Source of the DNA: Fulvivirga sp. M361
Lineage (GTDB): Bacteria; Bacteroidota; Bacteroidia; Cytophagales; Cyclobacteriaceae
Assembly: GCF_007097395.1 (NCBI RefSeq)
Contig: NZ_VKDC01000030.1
Location: 1-64,000, forward strand
Length of the DNA: 64,000 nucleotides
Direction of reading: 5' to 3'
In this document: piece after piece, positions 19,001-26,669 of the stretch
How positions within the stretch are numbered: position 1 is the first letter of the stretch
Layout: each line of letters opens with the position of its first letter
Notes under the pieces: model-generated
Databases searched by the model: none
Told to the model about the DNA's origin: nothing
The model's input: the letters and a program-made list of their open reading frames with translations, nothing else
Translations under genes and position numbers: made by a program

Positions 19001-19680
19001 AAAGGTGTGAGATAGCGGGTCTGGTAGCTAAATGAATTCAACCCAAATGGATCAATAATTTGTACCAGGTCCTGGTTATCAATATCTCGTGACAGAAAAT
19101 TTGCCAGTAAATAACCAATGAATACCACAATCCCACCGGAATAGATGGACTTGATATTCCTGGTAAAAACGATCAGGGCGAAAAATAAAGCCGAGGCAAA
19201 CCACATGTTAGGCAGAAAGAGTGTCAACCAGGGCTGGAAATAATTGGCAAAGGTATTCGGTCCAAAACGAAGCGACTCCGTCCACCCTGTGCCAGGCCCA
19301 ATAATACTCCCCAGAAAAATACCTAACACAGCGCCAAATGATATGAAAATCACAGTAACAAAAGACCCCCAAAACCTGCCCATAAAATAGGCTGTTTTAG
19401 AAATAGGATAACTGAAAAGAAAGGTGCCGGTTTTATGCTCCAGATCGCGATAAAGAGGTACACCCATCACAGCAGAACAAATCATTATTCCAAATAATGA
19501 AAAGAGCAGGTATAACTCTGCAATAACTACCGGGGCATTGTGGAACACTTTTTCTGACGCAGGACTGTTACCTGAAGCAATCAGCAATAATGCCACAAAT
19601 GCAAGCAGTGCAAAATAGATATAGGTAGCAGGACGCGCAAAACGGTACCTCAACTCAAAAATAAATATGTTTAAAAACAT
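16033..19680 (-). CDS. ABC-2 permease fused to M1-family aminopeptidase
   Basis: About 1,215 aa from the ATG at 19680 (the TTG at 19689 is less likely). Residues 1-560 contain roughly 12 membrane segments in two ABC-2 permease-like halves; one further segment lies near 575-590, and the rest is an extracytoplasmic M1 metallopeptidase. The zinc motif is HELAH (His951, Glu952, His955), with the third ligand Glu975 in SEALAEYSA, one residue further than in classical M1 enzymes. The GAMEN motif is replaced by a segment around FAQSFPNTVPYSE. Both features fit the permease-fused M1 subgroup known in Bacteroidota. The ATPase gene is directly upstream (10-base gap). Coupling of peptide hydrolysis and transport is inferred; the substrate is unknown. 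Confidence 0.9.
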   Translation of the reverse strand: MFLNIFIFELRYRFARPATYIYFALLAFVALLLIASGNSPASEKVFHNAPVVIAELYLLFSLFGIMICSAVMGVPLYRDLEHKTGTFLFSYPISKTAYFMGRFWGSFVTVIFISFGAVLGIFLGSIIGPGTGWTESLRFGPNTFANYFQPWLTLFLPNMWFASALFFALIVFTRNIKSIYSGGIVVFIGYLLANFLSRDIDNQDLVQIIDPFGLNSFSYQTRYLTPFEQNTFLLQIDGNLLLNRILWFSVGLVFFVASYFRFSFTRFFQIKQGKSGKVKDDGVVETVQTKSINISFADGFQWKVLKALTKIEVKNVVKDVYFRSILLGGLIFLILDFWIGNTIYGVSSQPVTSILMEYKGFDYMIFVFIILVFFTGETLHRDKSTGYSTINDTFPVKDSVIIGSKFLGMAFICFILATIPILIGLAIQTLKGYFNYSLSTYFIDSYLISFPDYLQMVMLVFAVHLFINNKFAGHAASIGLWLVLIILRSFANFDFNLFFYSYKPNYAWSEMNGLGHFGEPLFWFNSYWMAFGFFLLLFFSIFFSRGTEVSFKNRLRRAKASLVSPSTVISYVFLAVAITVGIYIYSNVVYTNTYLTNDELEERQSEYEKQLKHYEFMVQPKITQVSLKADIYPFDRSAYFDANVQMVNKTSQPIDSLHLQSSQLSKFHLLYNKDTMKYRFPLTFHKPKFRLVKEGEEQEWYKIYALPKTMQPGDTLNMRMVSSIVNKGFANSGFSREVVYNGTFVGVGMPEIGYAAQNELNSDEARRKYGLPEKLNELPPHDDEYGRRTLLFSDEADLIHFEAVVSTTQGQIAIAPGYLQKEWTEGDRRYFHYIQDTPIQAFFSVVSADYEVYKDKMQLPNGEDVNIEIFYHPGHDYNLDRFEAAYKDGLEYFSDTYGPFQFRQMRLLEFPRYASFAQSFPNTVPYSESFGWLADLSDPNSFDYAYYVTAHELAHQWWGHQITPNYTRGSNLISEALAEYSALVLTERKYGKDNMKRFLKDELDDYLRGRSSESKKENTFINCNRPYQWYNKGSLILYALRDYIGEVAIDSAMKSFLTEFGLRENPPYPGSSDLYRHLDQVTPDSLKYYLEDTWKKITLYENKMEEAKVKKVNDEEYLVTMSIKSNKLYADSLGMESPASYNGDYIDIGVFAEDDIDENGRDRTNPIYLAKHKIKPGEGTIEITVNEEPVKAGIDPYNKLIDRIPDDNIVNVEKD

Positions 19681-19690
19681 GTGTACCAAA

Positions 19691-20578
19691 TTAAAGGGTG
19701 ATGGGATCTACTTTTTTAGCGATATGACTGAAGTAAACATCTTCAAGGTCTGCACTCACAGGCTCAAAGCCATTTCCCAATGATGTATCACTCTCAACAC
19801 GCAGATTCAACTCACCTTCTACCAGTTTAGTGGAAATCACCTGATACTCCTTTTTGTAACTATCCAGACTCTCTTTCTGAATGGCTTTTTTATATATTTT
19901 GTCTTTTAACTGATCTATTCCATCTTTCGGTTTCCCTTCCATCATTAACTCTCCGGCACAGATGATTGCCATCCGAGAGCAAAGTGTACTGACATCCTCT
20001 ACAATGTGCGTTGATAGAATAACAATGGTATTTTCACCAATTTCACTCAACAAATTATAGAAACGATTCCTTTCGGACGGATCAAGTCCCGCGGTAGGTT
20101 CGTCCACAATGATCAATGAAGGGTTGCCAATAAGTGCCTGGGCTATCCCAAACCGTTGGCGCATACCACCTGAATAGGTGCCTAACCCCTTTTTACGGTG
20201 CTGATACAAATTTACCTTTTGCAAAAGGCTGGCCACCAAATTTTTTCGGTCACCTTTTTTGATCACCCCTTTCATTTGGGCTATATGGTCCAACATCAAT
20301 TCTGCATTGATACGAGGGTATAAACCAAAGTCTTGTGGCAGGTACCCTAATCGCTCACGAATAGTTTGTTTGTTTTCAGAAATGTCAATACCATCCAGGC
20401 TGATTGAGCCATTATCCGCATCCTGGAGGGTAGCTATGGTCCTCATAAGAGTGGACTTTCCTGCCCCATTTGGCCCGAGTAAACCAAACATGCCCCGAGG
20501 GATAGTGAGTGAAATGTTATTTAATGCCTGAACCCCGTTGGAATAGGCTTTTGATAAGTTCTGAATCTTCAGCTCCAT
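19691..20578 (-). CDS. ABC transporter ATP-binding protein
   Basis: 295 aa. Walker A GPNGAGKS (35-42), Q-loop Gln82, signature SGGMRQ (136-141), Walker B LIIVDE (155-160) and H-loop His191 are intact, so ATP hydrolysis is expected. It belongs to the ABC-2 importer/exporter-type ATPase group (CcmA/DrrA-like). The C-terminal 70 residues form an accessory domain. The stop is 10 bases from the ATG of the permease-M1 fusion gene, so the two form one transporter in the inner membrane. Confidence 0.95.
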   Translation of the reverse strand: MELKIQNLSKAYSNGVQALNNISLTIPRGMFGLLGPNGAGKSTLMRTIATLQDADNGSISLDGIDISENKQTIRERLGYLPQDFGLYPRINAELMLDHIAQMKGVIKKGDRKNLVASLLQKVNLYQHRKKGLGTYSGGMRQRFGIAQALIGNPSLIIVDEPTAGLDPSERNRFYNLLSEIGENTIVILSTHIVEDVSTLCSRMAIICAGELMMEGKPKDGIDQLKDKIYKKAIQKESLDSYKKEYQVISTKLVEGELNLRVESDTSLGNGFEPVSADLEDVYFSHIAKKVDPITL

Positions 20579-20801
20579 AAAATAGTGGTGGTCTAAAATT
20601 TGCGTGGTAAATTGTTTTAAACATTACTATCAAACAATATACGTCATCATAACCATATAGAGGCAACATTCAGTCTGAACGGTCTGGTAACATTATATGC
20701 GTGCCTTTGGCCGGATGATATTGTAGAAAACGTGATGTACTACTCCCCTTTCACACTTCTGGGTAACACATTGTTCTTACTGAGTGCCTACTCTTTTGGC
20801 A

Positions 20802-21611
20802 TTACCGCTCTCTACCTTTATTGGTGGATTTTCCTTTTTTGCGTTGGGAAATCTTGGTATCAAACAAATAAGATACACTTACACGCGCTCCGTTGGTTCT
20901 TGCCCTAAGCGGATCGGCAAAATCAGATACTTCTAACAAGCGGGCAAAATCACTCCTCGCAAAAAACGAGTGTCCCAATTGATAGCGCAGGTCTACCAAT
21001 ATGGCATTACCGGACGGAGGTTGAAAACTAAGACCTACAGCAAAATTTACACCTAATTGAATACGATTGGGTTTATCTACTACCAATTCATTAGGCTCAG
21101 GATTGTCCTTAGCGCCAAAAACCACATCATATTCCAATTCGGACAGGCCTTCTTCAACAAGTTCTGCTGAATTAACCGTACCGCTTGATTTCAACCAATA
21201 GCTGAGGTTGGGACCTAATCCAAGGTAATACTTAAATTCAGGTATATTTCCTATCCTGGCTTTAAAGTCCACCCGATAAACGATCGGAAGCTCCAGGTAG
21301 TGGCTGGTCATTCTAAAATCAAGATCAGGATCAATGGCCCCCTCGTAACGCTTGCCTTTTCTGGAATACAAAAATTCAGCCTGTAAAAAAAAACGTTTAT
21401 CCACCTTGCCCACGACAGTCATACCCACATTGTAACCTACAACAGGCTCTGGTTCTATGAAACTTACGTCATCTTCGTAATTTATCCAGTTGAGCTGAAT
21501 ACCTGCACTAGGTCCGATCAAAAGCTGACCATGTAAGTCATTTGACATACATAAACAGGAGAAAAACAAAAAAAGTAAGTATTTTCGGGGTATTTTAAAA
21601 AGTATTAACAT
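20802..21611 (-). CDS. PorT-family outer-membrane beta-barrel protein
   Basis: 269 aa with a signal peptide (LCMSNDLHGQ, about residue 29) followed by an eight-strand type barrel: LLIGPSAGIQLNWI, VVGYNVGMTVVGKV, FFLQAEFLYSRKGKRY, SHYLELPIVYRV, YYLGLGPNLSYWL. These are the spacing and wording of the outer-membrane beta-barrel domain 2 (PorT-like) family. The basic tail after residue 250 (SQRKKGKSTNKGRER) is unusual. True PorT is a T9SS component, but most family members are not, and the length and sequence do not let me call it porT. It lies next to, and divergent from, the PorP/SprF gene. Confidence 0.78.
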   Translation of the reverse strand: MLILFKIPRKYLLFLFFSCLCMSNDLHGQLLIGPSAGIQLNWINYEDDVSFIEPEPVVGYNVGMTVVGKVDKRFFLQAEFLYSRKGKRYEGAIDPDLDFRMTSHYLELPIVYRVDFKARIGNIPEFKYYLGLGPNLSYWLKSSGTVNSAELVEEGLSELEYDVVFGAKDNPEPNELVVDKPNRIQLGVNFAVGLSFQPPSGNAILVDLRYQLGHSFFARSDFARLLEVSDFADPLRARTNGARVSVSYLFDTKISQRKKGKSTNKGRER

Positions 21612-21844
21612 TTTGGCTGCTATTAAAAAAAATAAAAATATAATAGACCTAAAAAAGCCAACAGGAGGTTTTCAGGCTTAATGATACAAAAAATAATATA
21701 AACAAAGCTCGACGAAACCAAATATTTACGAAACGCATTTTACAGAGCTTTTCGTTGATTAAAGTGTTTTAGAGTGATTTAAAGGAAATTCATTTTTAAT
21801 GTTAATAGATAGTCATTAACCTCATTTTTTGAACTATATCCTTA

Positions 21845-23137
21845 ATGGATCGCGTTACATATTTTTTAATCTTTTGCATGGCAATTTTGCATTCGGCCAG
21901 GGCTCAGAATGTGGTTTACAACCACTTTTATGACAATCCGTATGTTTTCAACCCTGCCGAAGTAGGCACCGGCGGATATACCAGTGTCAGTCTGAATCAC
22001 CGTTCGCAATGGACTGGGATAGAAGGCGCTCCAAAGATCAGTACGCTGACTTTTCAAACTCCATTCAGTTATAAAAGAGCAGCAATAGGGGCTTACATCA
22101 ATACCTTTGATCGCGGACTTTTTACGACTACTGATGCCTGGGGAACTTTCGGTTATACTTCCTACCTTACCAAAACCACTACGATGCATTTTGGGATTTC
22201 CGCAGGTATTACCAGTACAAGTCTGGACTTAAATGAAATTGATGACCCCAATGATCCTATCCTTGGTGATTTCCTGAATAATAATATGCAGGTAATTGGA
22301 AATGTAGGTTTTAAATTGCAAGCCGGGTCAGGGTTAAATTTTGGTATATCATTACCTCAATTACTACAAAAGAATCTGCTCAATTCACAGGACTTCTCCT
22401 CCTATCGATTTTCTCCGCTAGATGAAGTCAATATTATGTTGTATTACCGCAAACGATTTGATAAGAAAATAGTAAACAAAAAACGCAGAGGGGTAAGAGG
22501 CCGGGTGTCGGTAGAAGACTATTATGCCCCTTTACAGCTTTATTTGTTCTACAAATACTCTGGCCTTGTAGATGACAGGATTGAATTTTTAGCCACTTTA
22601 AACCTGGGCGAGCATTTATGGGTGGGCGGTGCTTTTCGTATTAATTACGGACCTACCGGCCTGTTCGGGATCAAAGGGAAAAACTTCAGGCTTGGCTATG
22701 CTTATGAACCTGCCAATGATTTTGTATCGGGATTTACCAATGGCACACATGAACTCCAACTGCAGATAAACATTGGCAAGAAGAAAAAACTGGAAAGAAG
22801 CAAACCTATTTTACGTACCATTAACAAGCAGAAAAGTCATGAAGCACGATTCACGCAGGGCACCCTGGATGGAGGTTCACCTAGCTCAGATGCTCCAAAA
22901 GGAAAAGTCTTCTACGTGGTACTGAAGGCATTCAGTAACTTTAATGCGGCAGATGACCTTGTGAGAAGGCTAAGTGAACAGGATATAGAAACAGACATCT
23001 TCTACAATAAGAACAATCGTCGTTTCTATGTATACATCTTCAAAACTACCAAGGCTAAAGAAGCTAACCAGGAAAAAAAGGCGGTTCAGGAGCTGACCAA
23101 GTTCAAAAGTGTGTCAGTCATTGTTGTTGACGAATAA
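21845..23137 (+). CDS. PorP/SprF-family protein with SPOR-like C-terminal domain
   Basis: 430 aa. Signal peptide to SARAQ (residue 21), then a PorP/SprF outer-membrane barrel: YNHFYDNPYVFNPAEVGTGG, SLNHRSQWTGIEGAPKIST, LWVGGAFRINYGPTGLFGIK, FRLGYAYEPANDF and NGTHELQLQINI. Such proteins partner with CHU_C (type B) T9SS cargo, probably anchoring it at the surface. The barrel ends near residue 315. A linker leads to residues 353-430, which read like a SPOR fold (FYVVLKAFSNFNAADDLVRR ... YVYIFKTTKAKEANQE). SPOR domains bind denuded peptidoglycan. The gene opens the block of two CHU_C proteins, with 13 bases to the next ATG. Confidence 0.88.
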   Translation: MDRVTYFLIFCMAILHSARAQNVVYNHFYDNPYVFNPAEVGTGGYTSVSLNHRSQWTGIEGAPKISTLTFQTPFSYKRAAIGAYINTFDRGLFTTTDAWGTFGYTSYLTKTTTMHFGISAGITSTSLDLNEIDDPNDPILGDFLNNNMQVIGNVGFKLQAGSGLNFGISLPQLLQKNLLNSQDFSSYRFSPLDEVNIMLYYRKRFDKKIVNKKRRGVRGRVSVEDYYAPLQLYLFYKYSGLVDDRIEFLATLNLGEHLWVGGAFRINYGPTGLFGIKGKNFRLGYAYEPANDFVSGFTNGTHELQLQINIGKKKKLERSKPILRTINKQKSHEARFTQGTLDGGSPSSDAPKGKVFYVVLKAFSNFNAADDLVRRLSEQDIETDIFYNKNNRRFYVYIFKTTKAKEANQEKKAVQELTKFKSVSVIVVDE

Positions 23138-23150
23138 GAAACAGGTTACA

Positions 23151-26100
23151 ATGAGCGATCAAACGTTATTAAATAAGGAACTAACAGGCTGGAAAGGTAT
23201 TTCATCAATGTTCAGGAATCTGTTTCATTCTTTATCCCTTATCACTACGTCAGGTGTACGGCACCATCAAACGGATCAGCCGGTTATGTACTCTCGCAGT
23301 AAAACCGGTACAGCGGGCTTCACTCTTATTACCATTCTTGTCTTTAGTTTCCTATCTGTTTCGGTCCGGGCTCAGATACCCGTCATTAGAAATGTCCAGC
23401 CCATCAATGGGTACCCTGGTCAGGTAATTAATATACAGGGCGAAAACCTAACCGGGGCTACTGAAATACGCTTTGGCGGGGTTTTGGGTAATGTGATCTC
23501 ACGTTCCGATCAATTGATAGAAGTAGAAGTACCCATCGGTGCTACTTTTGAGTACATTTCCGTCATAAACACTGCCAATCATTTAGGAAGTAGATCAAAG
23601 ATACCTTATGCCATGAGTTTTGGAGGCACTCCTGGACTGACCCCCGCAGATTTTGACAGTGAAGAGAAGTTATCAGCAAGGGCCGGGCTATTGGATATAT
23701 GTATGTGTGACCTGAACGGCGATGGAAAAAATGACCTGGTAGCTGCCAATTCAAATGATAACAGCGCTTCTCTCTTTTTAAACAACAGTACACCGGGAAA
23801 CCTAAGCTTCACCACTAGCCCGATTGTATTAGGCGCACCCACTTCCAGTGTAACATGTGGTGATTTAAACGGTGACCGGCTTCCTGAATTGATCTTTTCC
23901 GAAAATGCTGACGGACAAAGGTTATTTATTCTGAATAACACTACTACTTTACCCGCCGGCATGCCATCTTTCTCGTCTGCCAATATTATTGTAACAGACA
24001 ACGCTACAAACCGGTCCGAAATTCATGATTTGGATGGGGATGGTAAGCCGGAAATTGTGATTTCAGACTCGGCCTCCCCTAAGGTTTCTATTATAAAAAA
24101 TAATAGTTCCGGAGGTAATCTTTCATGGGCAAGCACACCTATAAATATCAATCTCCCGACAGGTTCTGACAATGCGGCTAGTATTCAAATTGCCGACTTA
24201 AACAATGACGAGCGTGCTGATATCATCGTAAATCAGGTTAGAACTACAAACGGGGATATATTTGTAAGCCTTAATCAAAGCTCCCCGGGAAATATAAATT
24301 TCGCTCCTTTTTCACCTCTCAATGTTTCTGGCACACCCATTATTATTAAAATTGCCGATCTTAACAGAGACCAGAAACCAGACCTGGTTTTTACTCAGTC
24401 ATTAGAAAACTCTCTCTCTATATTGATAAATCAAACCGCTTCAGGTAGTCGTGTTACGTTTGCGGCACCAATTGTAATGAACACTGATAGCCGCCCGTTT
24501 GGACTGGATATAGCAGATTTTGACGGTGATGGATTGGAAGACCTGATAGTAGGAACATCAGATATATTTAGGGTTCCTAAATCAGTAAATGTGTTAAGAA
24601 ATACCAGCTCAGGCTCTACGGTTAGCTTCTCCACCATTAGCATAGGTGTTGAAGTGGCAAATCAAAATGTAAGAGCTGGTGATCTCGACAATGATGGAAG
24701 ACCTGATATAGCTTTCAACAGAACTGATAATATTGTTTCCATACTCCGAAATACAAAGTGCCTGGTACCTGTTATTGATCCCGATGAAACCGTTAATATC
24801 TGCTCAGGTAATACTAAACGGCTAAATACGCAAAAATTGAATGGCGCCACTTACCAATGGGAAATAAATAATATAGCTGCGGGTACAAATGACCCTTTTA
24901 TCGATATTACCGTCTCATCCGGAGATTATACGGTAACTATATCGGATGCCACAGGTTGTTCAGAGACTTCTTCACCGGTATCGGTCACTGTGGGTGCTTC
25001 ACCCATAGGATATGTCTCGCCAAACTTTACCTCACCTACTGCACCTGTATGCATCGGCGACAGTGTGATATTCAAAATGAATAGTGGCGCTTACAGCTAT
25101 GAATGGCGAGGCCCAAATAACTTTACTTCGACAGGCCAGCAAGTAACCGTATCTGACTTTAGGTTTATTAACAGCGGAGTGTATGAAGTAGATGTTATTG
25201 ATGGTGGTTGTACAGTGGAAACCCTCAACCTGACCGTTGAAACGTTACCGTCTCCTGAATTTAATATTGTGCCATCCGCAACCACTCCCATCTGTGAAAA
25301 TCAAACGGTCATGCTTACTGTTTCCCCTAATGCCACAGGCTTTACCTTCGATTGGTTTGACTCGAATGATACTCCTGTACAGCCCAATAGCAGCTCATTC
25401 ACGCCGACCGTAAGTGGTGCCTACCGGGTAAGGGCCACGGATACTTCGAATCCGACCTGCCCTTCCATTGATTCCGCTCCACAAAGAGTAGATATTCTTA
25501 CATTACCCCAGGCTAATTTTGATTCACCGGCATCTTCTTGTGTAAACAGTGTAATCACCTTTCAAAACACTTCTGTCGTTGATGCTGCCGGCACCGCAAG
25601 GTACCAATGGGATTTCGGAGATGGTAAGGTTTCGACTCAGGCTGACCCGGTGCATGCTTATGTAGCGCAAGGTTCCTATACCGTCACATTAACCGTTTCA
25701 TACGAAGGGGTAACTTGTGAAGATACAGAGACTGCTTCCATCACTATTCAGCCAGGCATTGACGTGCAATTAACTGCTCAGCCGGAAGCCATTTGCGAAG
25801 GAGAAGCTTCTGAGATCACCACAACCGAAAGCTTTCAAACGTTTGAGTGGAATTCCGGAGAGTCGACCTCATCTTTATCAGTCAATGCTCCCGGAACATA
25901 CAGTGTGACTGTGACAAATGCCAGTGGGTGTTCCGGTTCCGGACAAATAACAATTAACGCATTTCCTCAACCGATAGTGGAAGTGACTTCAGATGTTACC
26001 AATGTCGCACCAGGAGAACCGGTACAGCTCAATGCCTCTGGCCTAGTAACTTACTCATGGTCTCCGGCAGAGTTACTGGACGACCCTACCATTGCGAACC

Positions 26101-26480
26101 CTATCGCAGCACTGGAAGTACCTACATTGTTTGAAGTCATTGGTGAAGACATTAATGGATGCCCAGGGTCAGGTAGCATACAAATATTAACGGAAGGCGA
26201 TCTTATCGGAGAGCTACTGGATCCGAAAAATTTTTTCTCACCAAATACGGAAGACAATATCAATGCGACATGGACCATAGACAGAATACTCGACTTCCCT
26301 CAATGCGAGGTTACCATTTATGACCAAACGGGCAATGTGCTCTTTAAAGCCCAGCCCTACCTTAACGATTGGGATGGGACAAGCCTGGGGCAACAGCTTC
26401 CTACAGGGGTCTATTATTTTACCATCAACTGCGGAGGAGACGAACTGGCCAAAGCGGGTAGCATTACTTTGCTACGTTGA
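23151..26480 (+). CDS. Large T9SS surface protein with IPT/TIG, FG-GAP, PKD and CHU_C domains
   Basis: About 1,109 aa from the ATG at 23151. A better signal-peptide start may be the ATG at 23286 (MYSRSKTG ... SVSVRAQ); a GTG at 23109 overlapping the previous gene is unlikely. Domains in order (numbered from 23151): IPT/TIG (76-160), FG-GAP/VCBS repeats with Asp-rich calcium loops such as DLNGDGKND (165-540), Ig-like domains (550-780), a PKD domain (790-865, YQWDFGDGKVST), another Ig-like stretch, and a CHU_C sorting domain (about 1024-1109, NFFSPNTEDN ... LPTGVYYFTI). Secreted by T9SS and held at the surface, probably by the flanking PorP/SprF proteins; adhesin or substrate-binding role inferred. 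Confidence 0.9.
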   Translation: MSDQTLLNKELTGWKGISSMFRNLFHSLSLITTSGVRHHQTDQPVMYSRSKTGTAGFTLITILVFSFLSVSVRAQIPVIRNVQPINGYPGQVINIQGENLTGATEIRFGGVLGNVISRSDQLIEVEVPIGATFEYISVINTANHLGSRSKIPYAMSFGGTPGLTPADFDSEEKLSARAGLLDICMCDLNGDGKNDLVAANSNDNSASLFLNNSTPGNLSFTTSPIVLGAPTSSVTCGDLNGDRLPELIFSENADGQRLFILNNTTTLPAGMPSFSSANIIVTDNATNRSEIHDLDGDGKPEIVISDSASPKVSIIKNNSSGGNLSWASTPININLPTGSDNAASIQIADLNNDERADIIVNQVRTTNGDIFVSLNQSSPGNINFAPFSPLNVSGTPIIIKIADLNRDQKPDLVFTQSLENSLSILINQTASGSRVTFAAPIVMNTDSRPFGLDIADFDGDGLEDLIVGTSDIFRVPKSVNVLRNTSSGSTVSFSTISIGVEVANQNVRAGDLDNDGRPDIAFNRTDNIVSILRNTKCLVPVIDPDETVNICSGNTKRLNTQKLNGATYQWEINNIAAGTNDPFIDITVSSGDYTVTISDATGCSETSSPVSVTVGASPIGYVSPNFTSPTAPVCIGDSVIFKMNSGAYSYEWRGPNNFTSTGQQVTVSDFRFINSGVYEVDVIDGGCTVETLNLTVETLPSPEFNIVPSATTPICENQTVMLTVSPNATGFTFDWFDSNDTPVQPNSSSFTPTVSGAYRVRATDTSNPTCPSIDSAPQRVDILTLPQANFDSPASSCVNSVITFQNTSVVDAAGTARYQWDFGDGKVSTQADPVHAYVAQGSYTVTLTVSYEGVTCEDTETASITIQPGIDVQLTAQPEAICEGEASEITTTESFQTFEWNSGESTSSLSVNAPGTYSVTVTNASGCSGSGQITINAFPQPIVEVTSDVTNVAPGEPVQLNASGLVTYSWSPAELLDDPTIANPIAALEVPTLFEVIGEDINGCPGSGSIQILTEGDLIGELLDPKNFFSPNTEDNINATWTIDRILDFPQCEVTIYDQTGNVLFKAQPYLNDWDGTSLGQQLPTGVYYFTINCGGDELAKAGSITLLR

Positions 26481-26669
26481 GATGGTCACTTAAACAAGAT
26501 TGTTATGATTTATTCCTATTACAGAACTCCCAAACCTTTCAAAACAGTGTTATTTGCACATTTTTCTTACAAGGCTAGTTACCATCACCCACAGCCCTAT
26601 ATTCATATGAGTGGTGAATATGCCGCATGTTGTGATTGTTTTTCAGGTAATGAATTAATTTTTTGAGAT

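Noticed and set aside
20802-21611. Calling the PorT-like barrel gene porT
   Set aside because: The PorT-like barrel family is large and mostly not T9SS; length, tail and context do not single out true PorT.
26599-26621. 7-bp inverted repeat ATATTCA/TGAATAT before the giant gene as a terminator
   Set aside because: No T-run on either side and the stem is short and AT-rich.
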